DNA from: Thioclava sp. GXIMD4216
GTDB lineage: Bacteria; Pseudomonadota; Alphaproteobacteria; Rhodobacterales; Rhodobacteraceae
Length of the DNA: 64,000 bases
NCBI RefSeq assembly: GCF_037949285.1
Contig: NZ_CP149926.1
Coordinates: forward strand, 2,583,501-2,647,500
Reading direction: 5' to 3'
The translations under genes were made by a program, and so were the position numbers. The first letter of the stretch is position 1, and each line of letters starts with the position of its first letter. Positions 27,326 through 37,765 of the stretch are shown piece after piece. Under the pieces are notes generated by a model. It did not search any database. It was not told where the DNA came from and saw nothing but the letters and a program-made list of their open reading frames with translations.

Positions 27326-29272
27326 ATGAAACAGACCGAAAAGACGATCCGGGAAAGTCAGGGCCGCATCACACGGCGCGGTCTCATGCTGGGCGGCATC
27401 CAGCTTGGTGTGATGGGCATTCTCACCATGCGGATGCGCAAGATGCAGCTGGAGGATTCCGAGAATTACCGGATGCTGGCCGAGGGCAACTCGGTCAAGT
27501 TCCGGCTGATCCCCCCCACGCGCGGTCTGATCTACGAACGGAATGGCCTGCTGATTGCCGGAAATGAACAGCTTTACCGGATCTCGATCACGCGCGAGGA
27601 TGTCGATGACCTTGATCGGGTAATGGCAGATCTGCGCGAGCTGATCCCGATGACCGATGAACAGGTCACGGATATGCTGGCCGAATTGCGCAAACGTCCG
27701 CGCACCGTGCCGGTGACCGTGGCCGACCGTGTCAGCTGGCAGGAGTTTTCGCGCGTGGCGGTAAATGCGCCGGCCCTGTCGGGTGTCACCCCCGAGGTGG
27801 GGCTGTCGCGCATTTACCCCCGCCACGAGGATTTCGCACATATTCTGGGCTATGTCGGGCCGGTTTCCGACTATGACCTGTCCAAGATCGAGAACCCCGA
27901 CCCCGTTCTGATGCTGCCGGGCTTCCAGCTTGGCAAACTGGGCGTTGAAGCCAAACTGGAAGACGAATTGCGCGGCAAAGCCGGTCAGCGTCAGGTCGAG
28001 GTCAATAGCGCGGGCCGCGAAATGCGCGAGCTTGGCCGCCGCGAGGGCACGCCGGGCGAGAATGTGCAACTGACGCTGGATTACAAATTGCAGAATTTCG
28101 CCCTGCAACGGATGGGCGATGAATCCGCCGCCTGCGTGGTGATCGACGTAACCAATGGCGATGTGCTGGCCTGCGCCTCGGCCCCGTCTTTCGATGCCAA
28201 CCTCTTTGTGCGTGGCATCTCTGTCAATGATTACAAGACCCTGACCCAAGATGACCACCGCCCTCTGGCCGACAAGACCGTGCAGGGCCTCTACCCGCCG
28301 GGCTCCACCTACAAGATGGTCACGGCGCTGGCCGCGCTGGAGGCCGGTCTGGTGACGCCGGACGAGAAAATCTATTGCCGCGGCTTTACCGAAATTTCCG
28401 GTCGCCGTTTCCACTGCTGGAAACATGCGGGCCACGGCTATCTGAACATGATGCAGAGCCTCGAACAGTCCTGCGACTGCTATTATTACGAACTGGCCCA
28501 GCGGGTCGGGATCGACCGGATGTCGGCCATGGCCGAACGGCTTGGCTTCGGGCAGAAACCGGACCTGCCGATGTCGGCCGTCAAAGACGGTATCGCCCCG
28601 ACGCGCGCCTGGAAACGCGACCGTTTCGGCAAGGACTGGCAGGTGGGCGATTCTGTCAACGCCTCGATCGGTCAGGGCTATGTGCTTGTCTCGCCGATGC
28701 AACTGGCCATCATGGCGGCGCGGATCGCCTCGGGCAAGGAAATCACGCCCCATATCATCAAGTCCAAGAACGGCATCGAAGTGCCCCGCCCCGAGCCCGC
28801 ACATCTGAGCATGCCGGACGCCATGCTCAATAATGTCCGGCGCGGGATGGACGCGGTGGTCAATGGTGTCCATGCCACGGCGGCCAAATCCAAAGTGGTC
28901 AAGGCCGAATGGCGTATGGCGGGCAAAACCGGCACCAGTCAGGTGCGGAACATCACCGCCGCCGAACGGGCGCGCGGGGTGATCCGCAATGACCAGCTGC
29001 CGTGGAAGCGCCGCGATCACGGGCTGTTCGTATGCTACGCACCGGTCGATAATCCGCGCTATGCGGTCTCGGTGGTGGTCGAACACGGGATGGGCGGCTC
29101 GACCGCGGCAGCCCCGATTGCACGCGATGTCATGCTGTTTGCACTGGCAGGTGGCCTGCCGCCGCTGGATGCCTACCCCAAAAGCCAGCGCGCCCAGATC
29201 GAAGAGCGGTTCTCGAAGCTGAATCTGGTTGATCCCGATCTGGCCAAACCCTCCGGCACCAGCCGCGCCTGA
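27326..29272 (+). CDS. mrdA: Penicillin-binding protein 2
   Basis: The protein has 648 residues. A short cytoplasmic start and one transmembrane helix (LMLGGIQLGVMGILTM) are followed by the PBP dimer domain and the transpeptidase domain. Catalytic motifs are SxxK in PPGSTYKMVTA (about residue 330), the SCD triad segment in EQSCDCYYYE, and KTGTSQ near 534. PBP2 cross-links peptidoglycan for lateral growth together with RodA. The start ATG at 27326 is followed by Lys/Arg-rich sequence. rodA begins 17 bases after the stop. Confidence 0.96.
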   Translation: MKQTEKTIRESQGRITRRGLMLGGIQLGVMGILTMRMRKMQLEDSENYRMLAEGNSVKFRLIPPTRGLIYERNGLLIAGNEQLYRISITREDVDDLDRVMADLRELIPMTDEQVTDMLAELRKRPRTVPVTVADRVSWQEFSRVAVNAPALSGVTPEVGLSRIYPRHEDFAHILGYVGPVSDYDLSKIENPDPVLMLPGFQLGKLGVEAKLEDELRGKAGQRQVEVNSAGREMRELGRREGTPGENVQLTLDYKLQNFALQRMGDESAACVVIDVTNGDVLACASAPSFDANLFVRGISVNDYKTLTQDDHRPLADKTVQGLYPPGSTYKMVTALAALEAGLVTPDEKIYCRGFTEISGRRFHCWKHAGHGYLNMMQSLEQSCDCYYYELAQRVGIDRMSAMAERLGFGQKPDLPMSAVKDGIAPTRAWKRDRFGKDWQVGDSVNASIGQGYVLVSPMQLAIMAARIASGKEITPHIIKSKNGIEVPRPEPAHLSMPDAMLNNVRRGMDAVVNGVHATAAKSKVVKAEWRMAGKTGTSQVRNITAAERARGVIRNDQLPWKRRDHGLFVCYAPVDNPRYAVSVVVEHGMGGSTAAAPIARDVMLFALAGGLPPLDAYPKSQRAQIEERFSKLNLVDPDLAKPSGTSRA

Positions 29273-29289
29273 GATGCGAGGACCATTGC

Positions 29290-30429
29290 ATGAGCTATCT
29301 TGAATCCAATCTCAAAACCGTCCCCACGGGTCTGCGCAAGATCCTGTTCATCAACTGGCCGCTGGTGATCCTGCTTTCGGCGGTCGCTTCGGTGGGCTTT
29401 CTGATGCTTTATTCCGTGGCGGGCGGGGATATCCACACATGGGCCGAGCCGCAGATGGAACGTTTCGGCATCGGCATCGCGGCGATGTTCATCGTGGGCT
29501 TCACGCCGATCTGGTTCTGGCGCAATGTCTCGGCGCTGATCTATCTGGTGGCACTGCTGCTGCTTCTGGCGGTGGAGCTGTTCGGGGCGATCGGCATGGG
29601 GGCGCAGCGCTGGCTGGAAATCGGGCCGGTCCGTATCCAGCCTTCCGAGTTGATGAAGATCGCCGCTGTGATGCTGTTGGCGGCCTATTATGACTGGTTG
29701 GACGTCAAGAAGGTGTCGCGCCCGATCTGGGTGCTGATCCCCGTGATCCTGATCCTGTTGCCCACCTTTCTGGTGCTGACCCAACCCGATCTGGGCACCG
29801 CCGTCCTGCTGGTTGCGGGGGGCGGGCTGGTGATGTTCTGCGCCGGTGTCAGCCTTTGGTATTTCGGCACGGTCATCGCCCTTGTCTGCGCTCTTGTCTT
29901 TACCGTCATGGAAAGCCGCGGCACCGACTGGCAGCTTCTGCATGACTACCAGTATAAACGCATCGACACCTTCCTTGATCCGGGTGCCGACCCTCTGGGG
30001 GCGGGCTATAATATCATGCAGGCCCAGATTGCGCTGGGGTCGGGCGGGCTGCACGGGCGCGGCTATATGCAGGGCACGCAATCGCGGCTGAACTTCCTGC
30101 CCGAGAAACATACCGACTTTATCTTCACCACACTGGCCGAGGAATTCGGCTTTGTCGGTGCTTTCTCCCTGCTATGCCTTTATGCGGGGATCATCGGTTT
30201 TTCGGTGCATTCGGCCTTGCGGAACAAGGACAGGTTCTCCTCCTTGCTGACATTGGGGATCGCAGGCACCTTCTTCCTGTTCTTCGCCATCAATATGGCG
30301 ATGGTGATGGGGCTGATGCCGGTGGTGGGTGTGCCGCTTCCGCTTGTATCTTATGGCGGAACCGCGATGATGATCCTGCTTGCCGCCTTCGGCCTTGTGC
30401 AAAGCGCCCATATCCATCGCCCCCGATAG
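29290..30429 (+). CDS. rodA: Peptidoglycan glycosyltransferase RodA
   Basis: The protein has 379 residues with about ten transmembrane helices, typical of SEDS proteins. Conserved features include PSELMKIAAVMLLAAYY, the QPDLGTA motif, the large loop with DPLGAGYNIMQAQIALGSGG, and the C-terminal GLMPVVGVPLPLVSYGG. RodA polymerises glycan strands in the elongasome with PBP2. The gene follows mrdA and is separated by only nine bases from the dehydrogenase gene. Confidence 0.96.
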   Translation: MSYLESNLKTVPTGLRKILFINWPLVILLSAVASVGFLMLYSVAGGDIHTWAEPQMERFGIGIAAMFIVGFTPIWFWRNVSALIYLVALLLLLAVELFGAIGMGAQRWLEIGPVRIQPSELMKIAAVMLLAAYYDWLDVKKVSRPIWVLIPVILILLPTFLVLTQPDLGTAVLLVAGGGLVMFCAGVSLWYFGTVIALVCALVFTVMESRGTDWQLLHDYQYKRIDTFLDPGADPLGAGYNIMQAQIALGSGGLHGRGYMQGTQSRLNFLPEKHTDFIFTTLAEEFGFVGAFSLLCLYAGIIGFSVHSALRNKDRFSSLLTLGIAGTFFLFFAINMAMVMGLMPVVGVPLPLVSYGGTAMMILLAAFGLVQSAHIHRPR

Positions 30430-30438
30430 GAGCCTTTC

Positions 30439-31380
30439 ATGCCCCGCATCCTCTTTGCCGCCACCGAAGACGACTGGCACGATTACCGCCACTGCCTTCC
30501 GAAAGCCTTGCAGGACAAGGGTCTCCACGCCGAGCTCATCCCCTATCACGAAGGGCTGGACCCTGCTCTGGTGGAGTATATCGTCTATGCGCCCGCAGGC
30601 CCTTTGCAGGACTTCAGCCCCTATACCAAGGCCCGCGCCGTGCTATCGCTTTGGGCGGGGGTCGAGAAGATCGTGGGCAATACCACCCTCACACAGCCTC
30701 TGTGCCGGATGGTCGATGAGGGGCTGGAAAAGGGTATGGTGGAATGGGTGCTGGGCCATGTGATGCACCACCATCTGGGCTTGGGCTTCTTTGGTGCCCA
30801 TCAGGATGGCGTCTGGCGCAATGACCGTGCGGCCCCTCTGGCATCAGACCGCAAAGTGACCGTTCTGGGCTTGGGAGCTTTGGGGCAGGCCTGTGCAAGA
30901 ATGCTGGCGCAGGTGGGCTTTGATGTGACCGGCTGGAGCCGCAGTGCCAAGGCCATTGACGGCCTCACCTGCCTACATGGCGAGGCGGGTCTGACGCAGG
31001 CGCTCTCTAGCGCCGAGGTGCTGGTGACGATCCTGCCGCAAACGCCCGAGACCACCAATCTGCTGGATGCCGCGCGTCTGGCGCTTCTGCCCGAGGGGGC
31101 GGTGATCCTGAACCCCGGACGCGGCACGGTGCTGGTGGACGACGCCCTTCTGGCCGCGCTGGATGCAGGGCAGATCGGTCATGCGGTGCTGGATGTCTTC
31201 CGAGTGGAACCGCTGCCCGAGGCCCATCCCTTCTGGGCGCATCCCCGCGTGACCGTGACCCCGCATATCGCCGCAGCCACCCGCCCCGAGACGGCGTCAA
31301 AAATGGTGGCCGAAAACATCGCGCGGGCCGAGGCCGGACAGCCCCTGCTGCATCAGGTCGACCGGACACGCGGCTATTGA
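30439..31380 (+). CDS. GhrA-like glyoxylate/hydroxypyruvate reductase
   Basis: The protein has 313 residues. It has a D-2-hydroxyacid dehydrogenase layout with the NAD(P) motif VLGLGALGQACARMLAQVG, catalytic Arg/Glu/His regions LNPGRGTVLVDDALL, AVLDVFRVEPLPEAHPFW and VTPHIAAATRP. The N-terminal part resembles GhrA, which reduces glyoxylate and hydroxypyruvate. It is the last gene of the mre operon by spacing (nine bases after rodA); a role in shape is not implied. A bidirectional hairpin follows. Confidence 0.88.
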   Translation: MPRILFAATEDDWHDYRHCLPKALQDKGLHAELIPYHEGLDPALVEYIVYAPAGPLQDFSPYTKARAVLSLWAGVEKIVGNTTLTQPLCRMVDEGLEKGMVEWVLGHVMHHHLGLGFFGAHQDGVWRNDRAAPLASDRKVTVLGLGALGQACARMLAQVGFDVTGWSRSAKAIDGLTCLHGEAGLTQALSSAEVLVTILPQTPETTNLLDAARLALLPEGAVILNPGRGTVLVDDALLAALDAGQIGHAVLDVFRVEPLPEAHPFWAHPRVTVTPHIAAATRPETASKMVAENIARAEAGQPLLHQVDRTRGY

Positions 31381-31381
31381 A

Positions 31382-31403
31382 AAAGGCGCCCTAGGGCGCC
31401 TTT
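31382..31403. terminator. Bidirectional terminator between GhrA-like gene and hisG
   Basis: The palindrome aaaggcgccc/gggcgccttt has A-runs on one side and T-runs on the other, so it can end transcription from both the plus-strand dehydrogenase operon and the minus-strand hisS-hisZ-hisG operon. Confidence 0.85.
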
Positions 31404-31407
31404 CCTG

Positions 31408-32115
31408 TCACAGATCCTGCGTCTCGACCTGTAGCTGCGCCGCAAAGCGGGCGAAATTGTCAGAAACCGAACCCCAGTCCGCCAAGCGGGAGGCAAAGAG
31501 CGTTGCCTGCGACTGATGGATCATGCCGTCCGACAGGATCTTCAGGTGATTGGCCCGCAGCGTTTCGCCCGAAGAGGTGATATCGGCAATCGCCTCGGCG
31601 GTGAGGTTCTTCACCGTGCCCTCGGTCGCGCCTTGGCTATCGACCAACTGGTAATCCGCCACACCCTCGCGGGTCAGGAATTCGCGCACCAGACGGTGGT
31701 ATTTCGTGGCAATCCGCAGCCGCATGCCGTGGGTCACGCGGAAAGCATGGGCCACGGCATCAAGGTCTTCCAGCGTATCGACATCGGCCCAGCAATCGGG
31801 CACGGCGATGATCAGATCGGCATGGCCAAAGCCCATCGGTGCCAGATCGACCACCTGCTTGTTCCAATCCACCAGCTTGTCGCGCACCAGATCAGAGCCC
31901 GTCACACCCAGATGGATACGCCCCGCCGCCAGTTCACGCGGGATCTCGGAGGCCGACAGCAGCACCAGTTCAACGCCCTCGGCCCCTTCGACAGCACCCG
32001 CATATTCGCGGTCGGACCCCGTGCGCTTCAGCGTCACGCCGCGTTCCGCGAACCACGCAAAGGTCTTTTCCATCAGCCGCCCCTTGGACGGCACACCCAG
32101 CTTGATCATGCTCAT
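31408..32115 (-). CDS. hisG: ATP phosphoribosyltransferase, short form
   Basis: The protein has 235 residues and lacks the C-terminal regulatory domain of long HisG enzymes. It begins MIKLGVPSKGRLMEKTFAWF and has the PRPP-binding segment SSGETLRAN. The short form needs HisZ for activity and feedback control, and hisZ is directly upstream with a four-base overlap. It catalyses the first step of histidine biosynthesis. ATG 32115 is used; ATG 32109 (two codons later) is also possible. Confidence 0.95.
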   Translation of the reverse strand: MSMIKLGVPSKGRLMEKTFAWFAERGVTLKRTGSDREYAGAVEGAEGVELVLLSASEIPRELAAGRIHLGVTGSDLVRDKLVDWNKQVVDLAPMGFGHADLIIAVPDCWADVDTLEDLDAVAHAFRVTHGMRLRIATKYHRLVREFLTREGVADYQLVDSQGATEGTVKNLTAEAIADITSSGETLRANHLKILSDGMIHQSQATLFASRLADWGSVSDNFARFAAQLQVETQDL

Positions 32116-33182
32116 CGGCCTGCCTCCAGATCTGCCAATACGCCCGGACGGATGACGCCGCCCACGGCCGGAATCTCGGCACCCTGCCCCAGAATGCGGG
32201 TCAGCGCGTCATAGCGCCCGCCGGTGGCCACAGGCGGCATATCGGGGTTCTCGGTGGCAAAGCTGAACACGAAGCCGTCGTAATATTCCATCGTCGAGCG
32301 CCCGTGGCTTGCGTCAAAGCGCAAAGCGCCCAGATCAATCCGGCGGGCCTTGAGCGCCGCCAGACGCGTTTCCAGCCGCTCGATCGCCGGAGCAATCGCG
32401 GGGATATCAAGCGCACGCAGTGCGGCAGGCGCATCCGCGGCGGCGCAATTCAGCGCAAACAGCGCATCCAGCTTATCCACATCGGCGCGGGAAATTGGCG
32501 CGGCCTCGGCCTCTTCCTTCAGCACGGAAATCCGCAGCTCCATCTCGCCCGAAGACCGCAAGCCGATCCAAGGCGCTTCCGAGCGCATGCCACCCAGCGT
32601 CTCGCGACGCGTCTCGGGCACGGGCACAAGCCCCGCATAACGCTGAAGCAGTTTCTGGAACCGCGCGGGCCGCCAGATATGACGCGAGAGCGCCGCCTTG
32701 CGGGCGGGCATCGTGTCGAGCCCGTCCACCGCCGCGCGCAGAATGCCGAAATCACCGATGGTGGCCGTCAGACCCAGCCGCGACAGAAGCCCGTTGAACA
32801 GCGCGAAAACCTCGGCATCGGCGGTTTCTGGGTCCTCGCGGTCGAAAACCTCATAGCCCACCTGCTGGTATTCCACCGCGCGGGCGGACCCAAGATGATC
32901 CTGACGGCGGAAAACCTCTCCCAGATAGCAATAGCGCGCAGGCTCGGCGCCGCCTGCCATATGCGCCTGCACCACGGGCACGGTAAAATCGGGGCGCAGC
33001 ATCATCTCGCCCTGACCGGGATCATGGGTGACATAGGCGCGGGCGCGGATATCTTCGCCGTAAAGGTCCAAGAGCACCTCGGCGGGTTGCAGAATATCGG
33101 GCTGGATCTCTTGCGCCCCTGCCGAGAGGAAGGATTGCAGGATGCGCTGGCCGGTGGCGCGGGCCTCGGTCTTGGTCGCCAT
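32112..33182 (-). CDS. hisZ: ATP phosphoribosyltransferase regulatory subunit HisZ
   Basis: The protein has 356 residues and resembles the catalytic core of histidyl-tRNA synthetase without its tRNA-binding domain. Motif-2-like RYCYLGEVFRRQDHLGSARA and the C-terminal VATGGRYDALTR are present. HisZ forms a hetero-octamer with short HisG. I chose ATG 33182 ([13 protein letters not shown]), which overlaps the hisS stop by one base; an upstream in-frame ATG would lie deep inside hisS. Confidence 0.94.
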   Translation of the reverse strand: MATKTEARATGQRILQSFLSAGAQEIQPDILQPAEVLLDLYGEDIRARAYVTHDPGQGEMMLRPDFTVPVVQAHMAGGAEPARYCYLGEVFRRQDHLGSARAVEYQQVGYEVFDREDPETADAEVFALFNGLLSRLGLTATIGDFGILRAAVDGLDTMPARKAALSRHIWRPARFQKLLQRYAGLVPVPETRRETLGGMRSEAPWIGLRSSGEMELRISVLKEEAEAAPISRADVDKLDALFALNCAAADAPAALRALDIPAIAPAIERLETRLAALKARRIDLGALRFDASHGRSTMEYYDGFVFSFATENPDMPPVATGGRYDALTRILGQGAEIPAVGGVIRPGVLADLEAGR

Positions 33183-34684
33183 TATTTCACCTCGTAGCGG
33201 GCCAGCATCTTGCGCGTCTCGGCCACCAGATCGGCGCGCGAGACCTCGACCTGAGCGGGCTGCGATTTCCATTCCTCAAGGCTGGCTTCCTGCGCAAGCT
33301 TCGCGCCAAGCACCAGATCCTTAAGCTGCAGCACGCCGCGATCCGCCTCATCCGAGCCTTGGATCACAGCCACGGGGCTTTCGCGTTTATCTGCGTATTT
33401 CAGCTGGTTACCGAAGTTCTTGGGGTTGCCCAGATAGACTTCGGCGCGGATACCGGCGGCGCGCAGCTCGGCGGCCATCAGCTGGTATTCACCCATCCGG
33501 TCGCGGTCCATCACGGTGATGACCACTGGGCCTTGGTGGCTGGCACCGATCCGGCCCTTGGCACGCAGCGCGGCCAGCAGGCGGTCCACGCCAATCGACA
33601 CGCCCGTTGCAGGCACCTCTTGGCCGGTGAAACGTTTCACCAGATCATCATAGCGCCCGCCGCCCGAGACCGAGCCGAACTGGCGTTTGCGGCCCTTTTC
33701 GTCAAGGATTTCAAAGGTGAGTTCGGCTTCAAAAACGGGGCCGGTGTAATAGCCAAGACCGCGCACGACGGACGGATCAATCTCGATGCGGTCCGAGCCA
33801 AAGCCCTGAATATCCAGCAGTTCCGCGATCTGTTCGAGTTCATTCACGCCCTCGGTTCCGATCAGCGAGCCGCCGACCAATTCGCGCAGACGCGCCGCGG
33901 TGGCGGTGCCAGTCGCGCGTTTGGCGGACATGAAGCCCATCACGATATCGCATTGCTCGGGGGTCAGGCCTGCGCCTTTGGTGAAATCGCCCGAGTCGTC
34001 CAGACGCCCCGGCCCCATCAGAAGCCGCACGCCCTCTTCGCCGAATTTGTCGAATTTATCGATGGCGCGCAGGACGGTGCCGCGCTCTTCCTCGAAACGG
34101 GTCGGGTCGGAGGGATCCAGCACGCCCGCGACCTCCATCACGCCATTCAGCACCTTGCGGTTATTCACGCGCACAAGGTAGTCGCCGCGTGGAATACCCA
34201 CAGCTTCGAGCGCGGTGGAGAGCATGCCGCAGATCTCGGCATCGGCGGCCACGGTGCCCGAACCAACCGTATCGGCATCGCATTGATAGAACTGGCGGAA
34301 ACGGCCCGGGCCGGGTTTTTCATTGCGCCAGACGGGGCCCATCGTATAGCGACGATAGGGGCTGGGCAGGTCATTGCGGAATTGCGCTGCGACCCGCGCC
34401 AAGGGGGCGGTCATATCATAGCGCAGTGCCAGCCATTTGCCGTCGTCTTCTTCCTGCCATGCGAAAACGCCAGCATTGGGGCGGTCCACATCGGGAAGGA
34501 ATTTGCCAAGCGCCTCGACGGTTTCCACAGCCGAGGTTTCCAGCGGGTCGAACCCATGAGAACGATAGACCTCGGCAATGGTTGCGAGCATTTCCTGACG
34601 CTCGGTCACTTCCGAACCGAAGTAATCGCGGAAGCCTTTCGGCGCTTCGGCCTTGGGGCGGGGCTGTTTCTTCTGCTTGGCCAT
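33182..34684 (-). CDS. hisS: Histidyl-tRNA synthetase
   Basis: The protein has 500 residues. I chose ATG 34684 ([20 protein letters not shown]) with GGAAAG upstream, since earlier in-frame ATGs add a low-complexity extension. Class II motifs are [13 protein letters not shown], the [17 protein letters not shown] motif 2, the histidine-specific [11 protein letters not shown] and motif 3 [13 protein letters not shown], followed by the anticodon-binding domain. It heads the hisS-hisZ-hisG operon. Confidence 0.96.
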   Translation of the reverse strand: MAKQKKQPRPKAEAPKGFRDYFGSEVTERQEMLATIAEVYRSHGFDPLETSAVETVEALGKFLPDVDRPNAGVFAWQEEDDGKWLALRYDMTAPLARVAAQFRNDLPSPYRRYTMGPVWRNEKPGPGRFRQFYQCDADTVGSGTVAADAEICGMLSTALEAVGIPRGDYLVRVNNRKVLNGVMEVAGVLDPSDPTRFEEERGTVLRAIDKFDKFGEEGVRLLMGPGRLDDSGDFTKGAGLTPEQCDIVMGFMSAKRATGTATAARLRELVGGSLIGTEGVNELEQIAELLDIQGFGSDRIEIDPSVVRGLGYYTGPVFEAELTFEILDEKGRKRQFGSVSGGGRYDDLVKRFTGQEVPATGVSIGVDRLLAALRAKGRIGASHQGPVVITVMDRDRMGEYQLMAAELRAAGIRAEVYLGNPKNFGNQLKYADKRESPVAVIQGSDEADRGVLQLKDLVLGAKLAQEASLEEWKSQPAQVEVSRADLVAETRKMLARYEVK

Positions 34685-34848
34685 GGTCTTTCCCAATACT
34701 GGTTGTGGCCAAGGCAATAGCGGCTTGCGCCAAAGGGGGCAAGGCTTTGGGGGGCGGTTGGAATGATGATTTCCCTTCGCGCGCAGGCATGGCATAAGCG
34801 CGCCAGACCTTTCGGGTGGCTCGGCCACCCTTGGCAGTGGAGAGCGGA

Positions 34849-35052
34849 ATGGATCGCAGCACGCAACTGGAAGAGAAACTGGCCCATCTGACCCGCATGG
34901 TCGAGGACCTGTCGGATGTGGTGGCGCGTCAGGACGGGCAGATCACCAAGCTGGAGCATCGGGTGTCGATGCTTCTGGAGCGCGAGGCGCAGCGCGAATA
35001 TGACGACAGCAGCGCGATTCCTCTGGCCGACCAGCGCCCCCCGCATTGGTGA
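34849..35052 (+). CDS. slyX: SlyX-family protein
   Basis: This 67-residue protein starts [20 protein letters not shown] and forms one long coiled coil up to about residue 48, ending in a Pro-rich tail (LADQRPPHW), which is the SlyX signature. The function is unknown. GGAG precedes ATG 34849. It is monocistronic; a small GC stem (ccgccc/gggcgg near 35111-35126) lies between it and the convergent SDR gene. Confidence 0.88.
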   Translation: MDRSTQLEEKLAHLTRMVEDLSDVVARQDGQITKLEHRVSMLLEREAQREYDDSSAIPLADQRPPHW

Positions 35053-35139
35053 TTATTTCTGGGGGCCTCGGCGCATCGGGGCATCGAGCCCCTTGCGCCT
35101 CGCGAAGACCGCCCCTTTGGGCGGCTTCGGGCGCCCTGT

Positions 35140-35868
35140 TCAGACGTGCTGGCCGCCATTGACCTCGATCTCGGTGCCCGTGACATAGCTTGAGGCATCC
35201 GAACAGAGATAATAGATCAGATCGGCCACTTCGGAAGGCTGACCCAGACGGCGCATCGGGATATTCTCGACGATTTTCTCGGTGCCGGGCGACAGGATCG
35301 AGGTCTCGATCTCGCCCGGGGCGATGGCATTGACACGCACCCCCAGAGGCCCGAAATCATGGGCCATTTCACGGGTCAGCGCCTTGAGGGCTGCTTTGGA
35401 TGTGGCATAGGCCGCCCCCGCAAAGGGATGCACCCGCGAACCCACGATCGAGGTCACATTGACCACCGAGCCTTTCGCCGCGCAGAGTTCCTCCTTCAGC
35501 CCGCGTGCCAGCACGATGGAGGCGAAGAAATTCACATGGAACACCTGCCCCCATGTCCGCAGATCGGTTTCCAGCGCGGAAAGCCGCCCGCCCTCTTTGG
35601 TTTTGGGCGAAATCCCCGCATTGTTGACCAGCGCATGTAGCTTGCCATCGAGACGGTTATGGATTTCGGCAATGGCATTCATCGTCTGCTGGGGGTCGGC
35701 CAGATCCAGCTGGATATGGTCATCCTCGCCGCCCCAGGGACAACGCGGGTCGAAAGGCTGCCGCGAGCAGGTCAGCACCCGCCAGCCTTCACGGTCGAAC
35801 CGTTTCACGGTGGCATGGCCGATCCCGCGGCTGGCTCCGGTCAGTAGGATCACCTTGCGTTCGTCCAT
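35140..35868 (-). CDS. Classical short-chain dehydrogenase/reductase
   Basis: The protein has 242 residues from ATG 35868, with AGGAGAG seven bases upstream; longer in-frame starts lack this. TGASRGIGHATVKRF is the NAD(P) motif, NNAGISP follows, and the active site is Ser in VTSIVGSR and YATSKAALK. It ends VTGTEIEVNGGQHV, typical of FabG-like SDRs. The substrate is unknown. It lies divergent from argB and convergent with slyX. Confidence 0.88.
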   Translation of the reverse strand: MDERKVILLTGASRGIGHATVKRFDREGWRVLTCSRQPFDPRCPWGGEDDHIQLDLADPQQTMNAIAEIHNRLDGKLHALVNNAGISPKTKEGGRLSALETDLRTWGQVFHVNFFASIVLARGLKEELCAAKGSVVNVTSIVGSRVHPFAGAAYATSKAALKALTREMAHDFGPLGVRVNAIAPGEIETSILSPGTEKIVENIPMRRLGQPSEVADLIYYLCSDASSYVTGTEIEVNGGQHV

Positions 35869-36002
35869 GATACGACTCTCCTGATAGATACAGACAAGAC
35901 CTAGTAGTTCTGTCGGGAACCGCAAGGCCTCACGTTCTGTCGCATGCTCTTCACACTTCGCGCAGAACGTCCTAACAAGGTTCATCTTCACGGAGACAGC
36001 GC

Positions 36003-36896
36003 ATGAGACCCCAGACCATGAAACAAGACTGGCCCGCCGCCGCCCGCACCCTTTCCGAAGCCCTGCCCTATCTGCAGCGCTATTCCGGAGCCGTCGTCGT
36101 TGTGAAATTTGGCGGCAACGCCATGGGCGATGATGACGCCATGGCGCAATTCGCCCGCGACATCGTGCTGATGCGACAGGTCGGCGTGAACCCCGTGGTG
36201 GTGCATGGCGGTGGTCCGATGATCAACGAGATGCTCGACAAGCTGGGCATCAAATCCGATTGGGTGCGCGGCAAGCGTGTCACCGACAAGGCCACGGTCG
36301 AAGTGGTCGAGATGGTGCTGACCGGCCTTGTGAACAAGCGCATCGTTCAGGCGATCATGGATGAGGGCGGCCGTGCCGTAGGGATCTCCGGCAAGGATGA
36401 CGACCTGATGGTCTGCGAGGCCGATGACCCCGAGTTGGGGTTTGTGGGCCGCCCCGTCGAGATGAATGTGCAGGTGATCCGCGATCTGTATAATGCGGGC
36501 ATCATTCCGGTGATCGCCCCTGTTGCCACCGGCATGAAGGATAACGAGACCTTCAACGTGAATGGCGATACCGCAGCCGGCGCCATTGCTGGCGCGCTGA
36601 AGGCCGACCGCCTGCTTCTGCTAACCGATGTGAAAGGCGTGAAAAACAAGGCCGGTGAGGTCGTCACGCAGATGACCCCCGAGGAAGTGCGGGCCATGAT
36701 CGCCGATGGCACGATCGCGGGCGGCATGATCCCCAAGACCGAAACCGCGCTGGCCGCCGTGGAGGCAGGTGTGCGGGCGGTGGTCATTCTGGATGGACGT
36801 GTGGACAATGCCTGCCTGCTGGAGCTGTTTACCGAAGGCGGCGCCGGATCGATGATCCGCTCCAGCACGCCGCGCGTAAAGCCGCAAACGGCCTGA
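36003..36896 (+). CDS. argB: Acetylglutamate kinase
   Basis: The protein has 297 residues. Motifs for the amino-acid kinase fold are [32 protein letters not shown], and the substrate and ATP regions [20 protein letters not shown] and [17 protein letters not shown]. It phosphorylates N-acetylglutamate in arginine biosynthesis. The N-terminal helix ([20 protein letters not shown]) is typical of arginine-sensitive hexameric forms. GGAGA precedes ATG 36003. Confidence 0.96.
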   Translation: MRPQTMKQDWPAAARTLSEALPYLQRYSGAVVVVKFGGNAMGDDDAMAQFARDIVLMRQVGVNPVVVHGGGPMINEMLDKLGIKSDWVRGKRVTDKATVEVVEMVLTGLVNKRIVQAIMDEGGRAVGISGKDDDLMVCEADDPELGFVGRPVEMNVQVIRDLYNAGIIPVIAPVATGMKDNETFNVNGDTAAGAIAGALKADRLLLLTDVKGVKNKAGEVVTQMTPEEVRAMIADGTIAGGMIPKTETALAAVEAGVRAVVILDGRVDNACLLELFTEGGAGSMIRSSTPRVKPQTA

Positions 36897-36914
36897 CGCG
36901 CCGCGACGGAAATC

Positions 36915-36940
36915 GCAAGCTCCCTTCCGAGGGGGCTTGC
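36915..36940 (+). terminator. Hairpin after argB
   Basis: gcaagctccc (36915-36924) pairs with gggggcttgc (36931-36940), a 10-bp stem with one G-T pair and loop ttccga. No T-run follows, so it may act as a weak or factor-assisted terminator. Confidence 0.5.
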
Positions 36941-37026
36941 CGCATCAGGGCAGGCTTGGCACAGTGAGCCTGTGATCCGGACTGCCAAGTGATCACAATT
37001 TCACCTTAGACAGAAGGGCTTGCCTT

Positions 37027-37548
37027 ATGACGACTCCTGCCGGGTATCGCCGCCTGATCCTGACGCGACATGCCAAGTCCAGCTGGGACGACCCGACCCA
37101 AGATGATTTTGACCGGCCCCTCAATCAGCGAGGCCGCTTTGCGGCAACCGAGCTGGGGGATTTTCTGGCCTCGCGCGGGTTGGAGCCGGAAGAAGTGCTC
37201 TGCTCGCCTGCGGCGCGCACAAAAGAGACATGGGCGCGGGTCAAAGGCGCGGTTCTGGAGAGCCTGCCAGCCGAGCATTTCATCCCCGAACTCTATCAGG
37301 CCAATGCCGCACAGCTACTGGCCACGCTCCGGCAGGCACATATGCCGACGGTCATGATGCTGGCACATAATCCCGGCATTGCGGATTTTGCCGCGAGCCT
37401 GCCCGCGCGGGTGCCGCTCTCCTCGGATTTCCGCCGCTATGTGACCTGTGCAACGCTGGTGGTGGATTTCCAGATCGATAGCTGGGCCGAGCTGAAACCG
37501 GGCAGCGGGTCGGTGATCGATTTCTTCACCCCCAGCCGCCGCGGCTAA
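37027..37548 (+). CDS. SixA-like phosphohistidine phosphatase
   Basis: The protein has 173 residues of the histidine phosphatase superfamily. It shows the RHG-type motif as LILTRHAKSSWDD, SPAARTKETW, and the second histidine in MLAHNPGIADFA. SixA dephosphorylates phosphohistidine proteins in E. coli. The substrate here is unknown. It is a single gene downstream of argB. Confidence 0.88.
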   Translation: MTTPAGYRRLILTRHAKSSWDDPTQDDFDRPLNQRGRFAATELGDFLASRGLEPEEVLCSPAARTKETWARVKGAVLESLPAEHFIPELYQANAAQLLATLRQAHMPTVMMLAHNPGIADFAASLPARVPLSSDFRRYVTCATLVVDFQIDSWAELKPGSGSVIDFFTPSRRG

Positions 37549-37765
37549 GCTGCCATATCAACTCTTCGGTGACCTCTTCGGGCCTGCAGGCCGAAGCCTC
37601 TGTCGCTGGCGGCTTCGGCAGGTTTCGGGGCGCTTTTCTTTCAGGCGATTGCCCGACCGAGATGGATTTACCCGCGGCGCCTGCCGCCTGCTGCCATGAG
37701 CGAGGGCATGGAAAAGGGCCGATGGGAACGCGCCCCACGGCCCTGAGGGTATCCGACAATGGGGG

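Noticed and set aside
26573..29086. A long minus-strand open frame across mreC, mreD and mrdA.
   Set aside because: It is antisense to clearly conserved genes, His/Gln/Arg-rich, and without any domain.
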